DNA of 64,000 nucleotides. Source: Acidobacteriota bacterium. Its GTDB lineage: Bacteria > Acidobacteriota > Terriglobia > Terriglobales > Acidobacteriaceae. Position numbers and translations under genes: made by a program. The stretch lies in assembly GCA_003225175.1 (NCBI GenBank), contig QIBA01000042.1, positions 1 to 64,000 of the forward strand, written 5' to 3'. Each line of letters starts with the position of its first letter. The first letter of the stretch is position 1. Shown one piece after another: positions 16,274 through 25,375 of the stretch. Under the pieces are notes generated by a model. That model did no database searches, was not told where the DNA came from, and worked only from the letters and a program-made list of their open reading frames with translations.

Positions 16274-19200
16274 CAGAACGTCTGACCTATGCTGAAGAAG
16301 AAGTTGAACCTTCCAGTGTGATCAAGATACGGCCCACGCACAGGATCGTCTTTGACAGGAAAGTACGTAGGCGTGAGGTTATAGCCGAAGTCCACGCGTA
16401 CTGGCCCAATCGGCGTGCGATAGCGTACGCCCAACCCAACTGCCTGTGCCATGTACTTAAAGTCGCAAGGCTGAGTCGATTGCGGCTCGCAGTTTTCCTT
16501 GTGGGGCTGCGTCCACTGAGCCAGACCGGGAAAAATCTTTTCCGGCGAAGTGAAAACGTTGCCCGCATCATGGAAGATCACCGCGCTTAAATTGTCACCC
16601 ACATACGGGAGCGCAATGCTTGGACTGCGCAGTTCAAGACTATTGAGAAACAGCCCGTCGCCCCCGAGGGGAAATCCGGTAGTCGGATCGCGCGGCCCAC
16701 CCTGATTGATCGCAAAGCCACGATGCGAATTACTGCCTCCGATAAAGAACTTTTCAGGTAGAGGCACGATATCCGAAATCGGATTTCCTCCTGCTGTCCA
16801 CGGCTCCTCCACCCCGATGCGGGTAGAGCGAGCGAAGGTCCAACGCCGGCCACCGACATTCCGGTTCTCCGCAAAGGTGTGGTAAGTCGAGTTCTCGAAG
16901 AACACGCGAGCGTAATTCGACTGCGATCCGAAGATCCTGGAGGCTACGCCAAAGTCCCCCGCGTAGTAACTCCCTTTATGGGAATCGATGGGATCGTCGC
17001 GATGATCGCGAACGTAGCTGATGCTGGGGATACCAACGCGCACCGGGCGAGAGAACAGCGGAATCAATAGTGGATTGATGTGCAGCGTAGCCTGATCCAC
17101 CTTCACCAGGCGATAAGTAAATTTGTAAAGGAAGGTTTCTCCCTTTCGCCACTGCTGCAATGCCTGGACCGAACCTTCCAGCCGCTCAGAACTGAACGTG
17201 AGTACATTCTGAGTGCTGTCGTAGAGCGCACTGAAGCTCAAGGTTAGATCTCGGCGATCCAGCCAGTATGGCTGCACATAACTAAGCAGCGCGCGCTGCT
17301 GCAGGCGGCCAAGATTGGTACGGAAGACGATGCTGTCATTTCGCCCGCCCAGGTTGGCGCGCGTTACGCCGAAGGTAACGAGTGGGCTGAAGCCGGTGGC
17401 GCCGCCGGGATTGCACACCTGCGTCGAGGTCGGATTTGCAACCACGTTCTCGCAGTCACTTCGCACATTGCCGGTTTGAACCTGGAATCCGATACCGTAG
17501 TCGATGGTGTAGCGTTTTGCCTCCTCCACTTGCACCATCAGATTTTTCCTCTCCACATTCCCCGTTGGATTCGCGGGGGCAACGTCGACTTGATTGAAAA
17601 TGCTCAGGTCATAGAGTTTTCGCTGCGTATTCAGGATGCGCGATTGACTCATCGCATCGCCTTCCTTGATCTCGAACTCGCGATCCACGACGAATGGCTT
17701 CGTGTACCTGAGACCTGAGATGAGGATCTTATCGACAAAGATCTGGCGTCCTTCGCTGATCTTAAACGCTACATCCTGACGATTCGGCGCATTCGGCGAA
17801 GGATTCGTGGTGGTCTCTACCTGTACGTCGGGAAAGCCGCGATCGAAGTAGTAGCTCACGATGGAGTCGCGATCGTTGCTGAGGAGATAGTTGGAATAGG
17901 GTTGTCCTGGAATGGTACTCATCTGATCGAGCAGCACGTCCTGCGAGAAGGTTGTGTTGCCGGTGATGGTTGTGTTCTTCACCAGCGTCTGTGAGCCTTC
18001 GTCGATGTCGATCTGCACCTGCAGGCGGCCGGGCTTTCCCCGATAATCGTCCCGTACATTCGAATTCACCTTCACCGCCTGAAACCCGTTTGCCTGATAC
18101 AGAGAGGTAATGACGGAGAGGTCGCGCTCGAGCAGAGCTGAGCTAAACAGGCCGTGACGTTGCAGAGCATCGGCAGGCTGGATCGCCATTCGCTCGCGAA
18201 TGCTCTCCCTGGGAAAGTATTTGTTTCCGTGAATGGTCAGATCCTCGAAGGTGTGGCGCTTGCGTCTATCAACATCAAAGATCACCAGCTCGCGCCCGTC
18301 TTTGGTCGATAGGCTCGACGTGACCCCCACATCAAAGTATCCCTGTCTCTGAAAGTAGTCGCGCAAATTTCGCCGTCCTTCGCTGAGCAGGTCCTCATCG
18401 AGCGCGCCTTCTTCATAGATGGGCACGTATTTTTTGATGAGCCCACGCCGCATGTGGGCACCCTCTACCCGAACGTCGACGATCGGACCACGATTGATTT
18501 GGAAGATATAGTCCAGCCGATTGGTATCGGTGTGATAGTTACGATCGACCAATGACACTTGCGCCTCGAGCCGCTCGCTCTTTTGATACTTTTTGTGAAG
18601 ACGGGTAAAGGCGCGGCTCAGGTGGGTCGCGACCACTGGTTGGCCGGGGTGAAGCTTCGCGATGCTGCGAATTTTGCCGTCGGCATAACCAGCATCTCCC
18701 TTGACGATCACTTGTCCCACTCTTGCGTGCGCGCCGCGATCGACGATGAAACTGAGCTCGATGCGCTGGTGGGGCGGATCGATGGAAGAATCCATTCGGA
18801 TGGTAGGCGCGAAGTAACCATCCTCAGCGAGGACCTTCTTCATGCGCTCAATGCCGGCGGCAATCAGGTCTTCGTCAAACTCCTGCCCAATTTGCAGTTT
18901 GCTGCTGTTCACCAGCTGGTTTGCGGTCGGCGGACGCGGCGCTCCGTACACCATCAAGCTGCCGATAAACAGCTTCTCTTCCACTACGAGATTCACATCG
19001 AGCGAACGGTCAGAGTAGGGTGCGACTTCGGCGGCGATAGTTCGGAATCGTCCGGTCGCAAAGAGCTGCTGCAAGCTTGCGCGGACCGCAGCGCGGTCAA
19101 GAAGCTGTCCTGCCTGGAGGGAAATTGATTTGAGCAGGTCCGCCTGATCGATTCGCTGGGAGCCCTGCAGATGGATGCTGCGAATGCGATATCCGGAATA

Positions 19201-19362
19201 GCGCGCAAAGGCGCTTCCAGCCTGATTAGGCATGGATGGGGCTGCCGTTTCATTCTGAGCCTGAGCCTTGAGTGCCGGAGGTCCGGGAACTTGGGCCTGT
19301 CCTGCAAGGCAGGGCATTGCCGAGAGAAGAAGTAGCAACGCGAGTGTGCTCCTCGGGATCAT
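16273..19362 (-). CDS. Omp85-family outer-membrane insertase (BamA/TamA-like)
   Basis: A 1029-residue protein from the ATG at 19362 (MIPRSTLALLLLLSAMPCLA, signal peptide). Several POTRA repeats occupy roughly residues 80-650 (for example GYRIRSIHLQGSQRIDQADL and DLTIHGNKYFPRESIRERMA). The C-terminal half is a 16-strand-type barrel with the surface-antigen motif GGSNSHRGFAINQGG and the closing RVDFGYNLTP to FSIGQTF with terminal Phe. It inserts beta-barrel proteins into the outer membrane. The TamB-like gene downstream points to a TamA-like role, although the length is more BamA-like. The upstream in-frame start at 19434 lacks support. Confidence 0.92.
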   Translation of the reverse strand: MIPRSTLALLLLLSAMPCLAGQAQVPGPPALKAQAQNETAAPSMPNQAGSAFARYSGYRIRSIHLQGSQRIDQADLLKSISLQAGQLLDRAAVRASLQQLFATGRFRTIAAEVAPYSDRSLDVNLVVEEKLFIGSLMVYGAPRPPTANQLVNSSKLQIGQEFDEDLIAAGIERMKKVLAEDGYFAPTIRMDSSIDPPHQRIELSFIVDRGAHARVGQVIVKGDAGYADGKIRSIAKLHPGQPVVATHLSRAFTRLHKKYQKSERLEAQVSLVDRNYHTDTNRLDYIFQINRGPIVDVRVEGAHMRRGLIKKYVPIYEEGALDEDLLSEGRRNLRDYFQRQGYFDVGVTSSLSTKDGRELVIFDVDRRKRHTFEDLTIHGNKYFPRESIRERMAIQPADALQRHGLFSSALLERDLSVITSLYQANGFQAVKVNSNVRDDYRGKPGRLQVQIDIDEGSQTLVKNTTITGNTTFSQDVLLDQMSTIPGQPYSNYLLSNDRDSIVSYYFDRGFPDVQVETTTNPSPNAPNRQDVAFKISEGRQIFVDKILISGLRYTKPFVVDREFEIKEGDAMSQSRILNTQRKLYDLSIFNQVDVAPANPTGNVERKNLMVQVEEAKRYTIDYGIGFQVQTGNVRSDCENVVANPTSTQVCNPGGATGFSPLVTFGVTRANLGGRNDSIVFRTNLGRLQQRALLSYVQPYWLDRRDLTLSFSALYDSTQNVLTFSSERLEGSVQALQQWRKGETFLYKFTYRLVKVDQATLHINPLLIPLFSRPVRVGIPSISYVRDHRDDPIDSHKGSYYAGDFGVASRIFGSQSNYARVFFENSTYHTFAENRNVGGRRWTFARSTRIGVEEPWTAGGNPISDIVPLPEKFFIGGSNSHRGFAINQGGPRDPTTGFPLGGDGLFLNSLELRSPSIALPYVGDNLSAVIFHDAGNVFTSPEKIFPGLAQWTQPHKENCEPQSTQPCDFKYMAQAVGLGVRYRTPIGPVRVDFGYNLTPTYFPVKDDPVRGPYLDHTGRFNFFFSIGQTF

Positions 19363-19603
19363 AAAACTCAACGCGCGATCCCGGGAGCCTGGAAAATCGG
19401 AAAGGAATGCCAACCCCGCCGATTGTCGCTGCACGGCTCTCCCGTGACCTGCCCGTCGCAGAAAAATTAGATCCTCTCCCTAGTGGCCCGTAGGCGCGTC
19501 CGCGCGCAAGGGGGCTGCCGGTTGCAGATGTCTGGATGCACACGCCTATAATAATGGTGATTCGCTGAAGTTTAGCCCCTATGAGGGCCGGCGAAGCAGG
19601 GAA

Positions 19604-20638
19604 ATGACCCCCAAGAACGAGCCCTTCACCTTTGAAGACCGCTACTCCCGGCAGGCGCTGTTTGCGCCCATTGGTCCTGAGGGACAGAAACTCATCCGAC
19701 AAGCCAAGGTCGCGGTCGTCGGATGCGGCGCGATCGGCGCTTCCGTGTGCACTTTGCTGGCTCGGGCCGGGGTCAATATACTGCGCATCATTGATCGGGA
19801 CTACGTCGAACCCAGCAATCTGCAGCGCCAGCTGCTGTTCGACGAAGAAGACGCGCGCCAGAGCTTCCCTAAGGCTGAAGCCGCGGCCCGCAAGATAGCC
19901 GCAATCAATTCTGAGATCGCCGTCGATCCTTATGTAAAGGACCTGACGCCGCAGACCGTATATCTGCTCGAAGAAGTCAACCTCATTCTGGATTGCACCG
20001 ACAACTTTGAGACGCGGTACCTGATTAACGATTTCGCGGTGAAAAGCGGAATACCTTGGATCTACGCGGCTGCGGTCGGCTCCTATGCGGCGACCATGAA
20101 TGTGCTTCCAGGACAGACCGCGTGTCTCGCATGCATCTTTCCTGAGCCGCCACGCGGCACCTTCGCAACCTGTGAGACAGCAGGCATATTGAACAGCACG
20201 GCCAATTTCGTGGCGTCGCTCCAGGTGACTGAGGCGCTTAAGTTGCTCGCCGGGGCGCGTGATGCAATGCGACGTTCATTGCTTTCATTTGATCTCTGGA
20301 GTAATGAGCGCTCTGCCATATCTACTGACAAGCCCTTGTTCGACTGCAGTGTCTGCGTAGGGCGCCGGTTCGACTACCTCGAAGGCAAATCCCGCCCCCA
20401 AATCACTCTGTGCGGACGCAACTCAGTCCAGATCCATGAGCGCGAGCGCCCTGTGGACTTCAGCGAAATGAGCTCACGCCTCTCGGCGCACGGACAAGTT
20501 CGCTACAACGAGATGGTGCTGAAGTTCTGGCGAGAAGCCTACGAAATGACGCTGTTCCGCGATGGACGAGCGATCATCAAGGGCACGACGGATCCGATGG
20601 TTGCGAGAAGTCTGTATGCCAAGTTCGTAGGGAGCTAG
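19604..20638 (+). CDS. ThiF/MoeB-family E1-like adenylyltransferase
   Basis: A 344-residue protein. The first 245 residues are the ThiF fold: RYSRQALFAPIG, the nucleotide-binding VAVVGCGAIGASV, DRDYVEPSNLQRQLLFDE and DCTDNFETRYLIND. Two CxxC pairs (CLACIF, CSVC) fit the structural zinc site, and the Cys in FATCETAGIL is placed as the adenylate-attacking residue. Such enzymes adenylate the C-terminus of a ubiquitin-like sulfur carrier (ThiS or MoaD). The last 95 residues form an extra domain (IHERERPVDFSEMSSRL), as in some MoeB/ThiF proteins. No sulfur carrier gene is adjacent. An AGGGA lies just before the ATG. Confidence 0.9.
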   Translation: MTPKNEPFTFEDRYSRQALFAPIGPEGQKLIRQAKVAVVGCGAIGASVCTLLARAGVNILRIIDRDYVEPSNLQRQLLFDEEDARQSFPKAEAAARKIAAINSEIAVDPYVKDLTPQTVYLLEEVNLILDCTDNFETRYLINDFAVKSGIPWIYAAAVGSYAATMNVLPGQTACLACIFPEPPRGTFATCETAGILNSTANFVASLQVTEALKLLAGARDAMRRSLLSFDLWSNERSAISTDKPLFDCSVCVGRRFDYLEGKSRPQITLCGRNSVQIHERERPVDFSEMSSRLSAHGQVRYNEMVLKFWREAYEMTLFRDGRAIIKGTTDPMVARSLYAKFVGS

Positions 20639-20679
20639 CGAATCGGGCCATCGTAAGACTAGTGCTGATCGCACGCTTA

Positions 20680-20790
20680 GCCCATAGTGCCATTCCGAAG
20701 CGCCTGATGCTGGCTCAAGGAGTCTGCTTTTCTTGGGATCGCAGCGGACCGCAGATCCCTCACTTCGTTTCGGGGAGGACAGTAACGAGA
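20680..20790. repeat. Decayed R4-like repeat remnant
   Basis: GTGCCATTCCGAAGCG at the left recalls the R4 arm TGTCATTCCGA. GGATCGCAGCGGACC and GATCCCTCACTTCG to its right recall the inner arms. The pairing is poor, so this is likely a degraded copy. 20640-20660 also resembles R1 (AATCGGGCCATCG). Confidence 0.35.
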
Positions 20791-20851
20791 GTGATTTACT
20801 CGAGGTTCAGGCCGGTTGCTGGGCTTCGCTCCCACTCGATCGGCCGGTTCC

Positions 20852-21121
20852 TCAGGCTCTGACGGCCTTCGAGCTTGCTAAGAATTGAATGTGCTGAGCC
20901 CGTGGACCGGGCTTGTGTCTCAGGGCGGTCACGCAATCGTCGAGCAGGTTCAAGTACATGTTGGCCATTTCAAGCGCGGCTTCTTCGGTGTGCTCATGTC
21001 CCCAATAAAGAATGTCCGGCGAGGTTTCGCGGCGCAGGCTATAGCGAAATCGTTCGCGATGCGTGGTTGAGTCAAACATCCGACTGATCTCGGCTACGTG
21101 CTTTAAGCCTTTGATTACCAT
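20852..21121 (-). CDS. Small hypothetical protein
   Basis: An 89-residue protein starting MVIKGLKHVAEISRMF. GGAG lies 5 bases before the ATG at 21121, good support for a real start. Segments such as SPDILYWGHEHTEEAALEMA and MYLNLLDDCV suggest a helical, soluble protein. There is no signal peptide. I do not recognise the family. It is surrounded by repeats on both sides, opposite in direction to thiF and ubiA. Confidence 0.55.
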   Translation of the reverse strand: MVIKGLKHVAEISRMFDSTTHRERFRYSLRRETSPDILYWGHEHTEEAALEMANMYLNLLDDCVTALRHKPGPRAQHIQFLASSKAVRA

Positions 21122-21202
21122 GGTCACTCCGGGGGAAACAGCATCCCGCTACTCAGCATGGGATGCAATCAAAAGCCGTGAAGGTGTACCGGGGTGGTAA
21201 AC

Positions 21203-21370
21203 AAGAATCGGGTGATCGGGTGATCGGGTCATCGGGCGAAGTAAGAGCGTGGGCTGTGGGCTGTCGGCTGTCGGCTTTCGGCTTTCGGCCACAAGTTTTT
21301 TGGCGTAAGTCCCAAACAGAATACCGGCAGAACGCCGAATGCCGATCGCTGATCGCCCGATTCTTCATAC
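21203..21370. repeat. Nested inverted repeats (R1 outside, R2 inside)
   Basis: R1-type sequence at 21203-21247 (GAATCGGGTGATCGGGTGAT) and its inverted, shorter partner at 21343-21368 enclose R2-type arms at 21250-21290 (GGCTGTCGGCTGTCGGCTTT) and 21326-21350 (GCAGAACGCCGAATGCCG). The two families found separately at 333-1069 and 1367-1504 are thus stacked here, 25 bp before the ubiA-like gene. Confidence 0.7.
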
Positions 21371-21394
21371 TGGCAGCAATTACAATGAACCCCA

Positions 21395-22261
21395 ATGTCG
21401 AAGCTCCACAACTTCCGCGTCTCCCTCGAGATGATCAAGTGGGAGCATTCGATCTTTGCGCTTCCCTTCGCGCTTTGTGGGGCCATGCTTGCCGCTGGTG
21501 GATGGCCCAGCGCCTGGCAGTTGCTATGGATCGTGATCGCAATGGTCAGCGCGCGTTCAGCAGCCATGGCGTTCAACCGCTACGTTGACGCAGAGATCGA
21601 CGCGGCAAATCCTCGCACGAAGTCACGAGCCGTTCCCGCCGGAATTCTGAGTAAGCAATTTGTGGGTACGTTTGTCGTAGCAGCCAGTGCGATTTTCATC
21701 CTCGCGGCGGCGATGCTCAATCGGCTTACTTTTCTCCTCTCGCCTGTCGCCCTCGGCATTATTTTTCTTTACTCGTACACCAAGCGCTTCACGCGCTGGT
21801 CGCACCTTGTGCTCGGATTCGCGCTAGGCGTTGCTCCGGCCGCTGCCTGGATTGCAGTTCGCGGTTCGCTCGATCCGCGAATTCTGCTGCTTACTGGAGT
21901 TGTCACCTTTTGGGTGGCCGGCTTTGATGTTCTATATGCCTGCCAGGATTATGAATTCGACAGCAGCTATGGGCTGCACTCACTGCCTCGGCGATATGGG
22001 ATTTCGGGAGGATTACTGATTGCACGCGCCATGCATGTGCTGATGCTCATTTTGCTGATCTCGGTGGTGGCGGCCTTCGGACTAGGCAAGATTGCAGTTG
22101 CTGGGGTGACTGCTGTGACTCTGCTGCTGGCCTATGAACACTCGCTTCTGTCAGCCCGCGATCTATCCAAGTTGAACGCCGCCTTCTTCACAATGAACGG
22201 TGTGATTTCCGTGGTGCTGTTCCTGTTCCTCGCGGCTGATTTGCTCGTGCGCCACTCCTGA
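21395..22261 (+). CDS. ubiA: UbiA-family aromatic prenyltransferase (menaquinone type likely)
   Basis: A 288-residue integral membrane protein with about eight to nine helices. The first Asp-rich motif is NRYVDAEIDAANPRTKSRAV and the second is DYEFDSSYGLHSLPRRYG; these bind the magnesium-diphosphate of the polyprenyl donor. The enzyme attaches a polyprenyl tail to an aromatic acid. Length and the YEFDSSYGLHSLP motif fit the 4-hydroxybenzoate polyprenyltransferase-like (MqnP) group used in futalosine-type menaquinone synthesis, but no other menaquinone gene is in the window. Confidence 0.9.
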   Translation: MSKLHNFRVSLEMIKWEHSIFALPFALCGAMLAAGGWPSAWQLLWIVIAMVSARSAAMAFNRYVDAEIDAANPRTKSRAVPAGILSKQFVGTFVVAASAIFILAAAMLNRLTFLLSPVALGIIFLYSYTKRFTRWSHLVLGFALGVAPAAAWIAVRGSLDPRILLLTGVVTFWVAGFDVLYACQDYEFDSSYGLHSLPRRYGISGGLLIARAMHVLMLILLISVVAAFGLGKIAVAGVTAVTLLLAYEHSLLSARDLSKLNAAFFTMNGVISVVLFLFLAADLLVRHS

Positions 22262-22266
22262 GATTC

Positions 22267-22328
22267 GTGGCACAGCCGCCCTCGGCTGTGATCTATGCAA
22301 AGTGCACAGGCGAGGGCGCCTATGCCAC
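22267..22328. repeat. Imperfect palindrome before or inside the hydantoinase start
   Basis: The arms 22267-22290 and 22305-22328 (24 nt, about 21 paired) include GCCGCCCTCGGCTGTG and CACAGGCGAGGGCGCC. The right arm overlaps the 5' end of the longest reading frame of the next gene, which argues that translation begins further on. Confidence 0.65.
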
Positions 22329-24422
22329 AAGTTCTTTGAGAGTTCCGGAGAGCGGAAACTGCCGCCCAGTCGAAAAGAAAGACTTCCCTTACGCATCGCC
22401 GTGGATACTGGCGGCACTTTCACTGACTGCGTCTGGATCGAGAACGGCCGGCTGCAAATCCTGAAAGTCTTCTCCACCCCTCACGATCCTTCGGAGGCCA
22501 TCGCCAAAGCCGTGGCCCGGATTGGGGCGGAATCAAATCGGGAAATCGTTCTCCTGCACGGCACGACGGTCGGCACCAACGCTTTGCTGCAGCGAAAGGG
22601 TGCTCGGACCGCGCTCGTCACCACTGCGGGATTCGAAGATGCCATTGAAATTGGTCGGCAGGCGCGTCCGAAACTCTACGACCTGAACGTGCAGCGCATT
22701 GAACCGCTCGTGGCGCGCGAGCTGCGCTTTGGGATTGCAGAGCGTACTCGCCCAGACGGCAGCATCGAGCGCGCAGCTTCGAAGAACGAACTTGGGGAAC
22801 TTCGCTCACAAATCGCAAACAGCGGAGCCGAATCCATTGCCGTGTGCCTGTTGTTCTCATTTGCCAATCCCGCGAACGAGCAGGCGGTCGAGGGTGAACT
22901 CAGAGCTCTGAAGCTTCCGTTTTCGCTCTCCCATCGCATCCTGCCGGAATTTCGTGAGTATGAGCGCATGAGCACTGTAGCGGTCAACGCATACCTTCAA
23001 CCGCTGATGCAGCGTTATCTCGAAAGCCTGCGGGCGCGGCTTTCAAACAACACAGCAGCAAAGCTCTTCGTGATGCAGTCGAGCGGTGGCATCACCGCGC
23101 TTCAGGCTGCAGCATCCCAGCCGGTTCGCACGGTTCTCTCCGGCCCGGCTGGAGGCGCAGTCGGTGCGCTCGAAATGGGTCGCCGCGCTGGATTCGAGCA
23201 GATCATCTCGTTCGACATGGGCGGGACATCGACCGATGTCGCGTTGCTGGAAGGGCGGCTGCACGTGACCGCCGAAGCAGAGATCGCAGGCCTGCCGGTT
23301 CGAATTCCAATGTTGAACATCCACACCGTTGGCGCCGGAGGCGGATCGCTGGCGCGCATCGATGCCGGTGGAGCCTTGCGCGTCGGCCCAGAATCGGCCG
23401 GTGCCGATCCGGGCCCGATCTGCTATGGCAAAGGTACGCAGCCTACTGTGACCGACGCGAACCTGCTGCTCGGCCGGCTGCGTCCCGAGAATTTTCTCGG
23501 AGGCGAGTTCCGTCTCGACATCGACCGCACTCGCGCGGTCTTCTTCGAATGGATCAAAGGGAATCGCCTGAAATGGCCGGCCGAAGAGTTGGCGGCCGGG
23601 ATCATTAGAGTGGTCAACGCCACAATGGAAAAAGCCATTCGTGTGGTCTCAATCGAGCAAGGTTATGATCCCCGCGAATTCGCGCTTCTTTCCTTTGGTG
23701 GAGCTGGCGCTCTCCATGCCTGCGATCTGGCGGGCTCGCTTTCGATATCACGTGTCATTGTGCCACCTGCGCCGGGTGCGCTTTCTGCGTATGGGATTCT
23801 CACCAGCGACGTTGTGAAGGATTATTCGCGTACGTCGCCGACGTTGCTCTCGAGCCAGGCCTTCGCCCAAACCGGTAAAAGAGTCGAAACAGCTCTTGCC
23901 AGCCTGAAAGAGGCGGCGGCTCGCGAATACGCGAGCGAAGGATGGAAGGGAAAAGTCAAAATGGAATGCTCAGCGGACCTGCGATATCAGGGACAGGGTT
24001 ACGAGCTGAACATTCCCTGGCGAAACAGCTCTGTGCTGCTCGAAGACTTTCATGCAGCACATCAGCGACGCTTCGGCTACAACCATTCTGGCAAGAAGAT
24101 CGAATTGGTGACCCTGCGTGTGCGCACTTCTCTACCACAGCCGAGCGCAGCCAGTTACGGCTCTAGCAGTGAGCGCGCTGACAAGATTACAAGTAGTCGG
24201 TCCTCCGTCTATTTCGATTCAAACTCACTTAAAACGCAGGTGCTTCAACGTGACTCTCTCCCTGCCGGCTTCTCTGCGTCTGGACCGCTGGTTGTGACCG
24301 AGTACACGGCGACCACAGTAGTTCCTCCTGGATGGAGATTAGCCGTGCATCGTTCAGGTGCGCTGTTGATCGTCAGAGATACTCGTAAGCCCATGTGGCG
24401 AAGGAAAGCATCTGAAGATTAA
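22302..24422 (+). CDS. Hydantoinase/oxoprolinase family protein, HyuA-type (start uncertain)
   Basis: Up to 706 residues. The ATP-binding ASKHA fold begins with RIAVDTGGTFTDCVW, then HGTTVGTNALLQRKGARTAL, QSSGGITALQAAASQPVRT, SGPAGGAVGALEMGRRAG and FDMGGTSTDVALLEG. A C-terminal domain follows. Such proteins hydrolyse cyclic amides (hydantoins, 5-oxoproline) with ATP, normally with a HyuB partner. No hyuB is adjacent. The frame opens at GTG 22302, inside a palindrome. No ATG lies near the expected start; CTG 22359 with GGAG eight bases before it would give ten residues before RIAVD. The true start is unresolved. Confidence 0.85.
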   Translation: MHRRGRLCHKFFESSGERKLPPSRKERLPLRIAVDTGGTFTDCVWIENGRLQILKVFSTPHDPSEAIAKAVARIGAESNREIVLLHGTTVGTNALLQRKGARTALVTTAGFEDAIEIGRQARPKLYDLNVQRIEPLVARELRFGIAERTRPDGSIERAASKNELGELRSQIANSGAESIAVCLLFSFANPANEQAVEGELRALKLPFSLSHRILPEFREYERMSTVAVNAYLQPLMQRYLESLRARLSNNTAAKLFVMQSSGGITALQAAASQPVRTVLSGPAGGAVGALEMGRRAGFEQIISFDMGGTSTDVALLEGRLHVTAEAEIAGLPVRIPMLNIHTVGAGGGSLARIDAGGALRVGPESAGADPGPICYGKGTQPTVTDANLLLGRLRPENFLGGEFRLDIDRTRAVFFEWIKGNRLKWPAEELAAGIIRVVNATMEKAIRVVSIEQGYDPREFALLSFGGAGALHACDLAGSLSISRVIVPPAPGALSAYGILTSDVVKDYSRTSPTLLSSQAFAQTGKRVETALASLKEAAAREYASEGWKGKVKMECSADLRYQGQGYELNIPWRNSSVLLEDFHAAHQRRFGYNHSGKKIELVTLRVRTSLPQPSAASYGSSSERADKITSSRSSVYFDSNSLKTQVLQRDSLPAGFSASGPLVVTEYTATTVVPPGWRLAVHRSGALLIVRDTRKPMWRRKASED

Positions 24423-24436
24423 TTCGGATGGCAATG

Positions 24437-24613
24437 ATTGATCCTGAGCCCTCTTTTGGGCGAACGATCTACCGGTGATGCCTCGAACTTACTGCTGTCA
24501 CGCGGCACTTCGGCCAAAAAAATGGACTCCTGGTGAAAGAGCCAAACCGGCAGCGGTTAGGCCCGGAACATCGCGGGAGATCGTTTGCCCAAAAGAGGGG
24601 CTCGGGATGACAG
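24437..24613. repeat. Palindromic repeat (R5 type), second copy
   Basis: The outer arms are 24437-24480 (ATCCTGAGCCCTCTTTTGGG) and 24569-24613 (CCCAAAAGAGGGGCTCGGGA), reverse complements with a few mismatches. The inner sequence GAAAGAGCC resembles that of 3284-3452. It lies in the gap between hyuA and csbD. Confidence 0.75.
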
Positions 24614-24704
24614 CTTACAAACGCGCTTGTTCGTTACAGTTTCATTACAGCCTCGTTCCTTTCACTCAGCGCAGGCAGGAAAGCACGTATTGTCGGGACA
24701 AGAG

Positions 24705-24733
24705 AAAAGGCGCTCATTTGTGAGCGCCTTTTT
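24705..24733 (+). terminator. Bidirectional hairpin terminator
   Basis: A perfect 10-bp stem, AAGGCGCTCA (24707-24716) and TGAGCGCCTT (24721-24730), loop TTTG, with T-runs on both strands. It sits between the convergent hyuA-like and csbD genes. Confidence 0.85.
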
Positions 24734-24751
24734 CACGTGTGTGGTCCTTAA

Positions 24752-24997
24752 TCAAGCAATATCGCGTTCGCGGTCGTTCTCGATGTCGCGGTTTTCCTTA
24801 TCAACTTCGCGCTCGACGTCGTGCTTGCCTCCGCGAGCTGCATCCTTCACCTTGCCCCAGGCGTTTTGCACTTTGCCCTTTACTTCTTCGGCCCCGCCTT
24901 CGATTTGGCTCTTATCGTCGCCTGTCCACTCGCCAACCTGGCGCTTGGCTCGGCCGGCAATTTCATCCATTTTGCCTTTCATACGGTCCTTATCCAT
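24752..24997 (-). CDS. CsbD-family stress protein
   Basis: An 81-residue highly charged, helix-forming protein starting MDKDRMKGKMDEIAGRAKRQ, with QVGEWTGDDKSQIEGGAEEV typical of CsbD. GGAGGAG precedes the ATG. CsbD proteins rise under general stress in many bacteria; the molecular role is not known. The C-terminal 25 residues are a charged extension rich in Asp/Glu/Arg beyond the usual 55-65 residue core. Confidence 0.92.
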   Translation of the reverse strand: MDKDRMKGKMDEIAGRAKRQVGEWTGDDKSQIEGGAEEVKGKVQNAWGKVKDAARGGKHDVEREVDKENRDIENDRERDIA

Positions 24998-25086
24998 AGT
25001 CTCCTCCGCTTCCGTTCAGGTGAACTGAACTGATGTATCAATTGTTTGTCTCAGGGTCTTGCCGGTTGCTCGATTCTGCTGATCGG

Positions 25087-25239
25087 CTATAGAGCTGTGC
25101 GTCTTCCGGTGAGTAGCTGAAACACGAGAGCTACGAGAGCCAGAACGAGCAGCAGATGAATAAATCCGCCGAGCGTGTAGCTGCTCACAACTCCAACCAA
25201 CCAGAGCACGAGCAGAATGACAAAAAGTGTCCAAAGCAT
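25087..25239 (-). CDS. Small two-helix membrane protein (lmo0937/DUF5670-like)
   Basis: A 50-residue protein, MLWTLFVILLVLWLVGVVSS then FIHLLLVLALVALVFQLLTG: two membrane helices and a short basic end. This matches the small lmo0937-type membrane proteins often found near CsbD genes. GGGAGG eight bases before the ATG at 25239 decides the start; a longer frame upstream runs through repeat DNA. Probably stress related, by its neighbour only. Confidence 0.8.
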   Translation of the reverse strand: MLWTLFVILLVLWLVGVVSSYTLGGFIHLLLVLALVALVFQLLTGRRTAL

Positions 25240-25375
25240 CTGCCCTACCTCCCAAAATGCAATTTGCGAAATTCGCTCATGATATGAGTGGCCGGTGGGA
25301 AGTAGAGGTTGTAGAAGATCGAGTGCTGCGGGACTGAGCTGCTGACTGCGTTTAGAATGCGAAGCAACCAAAGGA

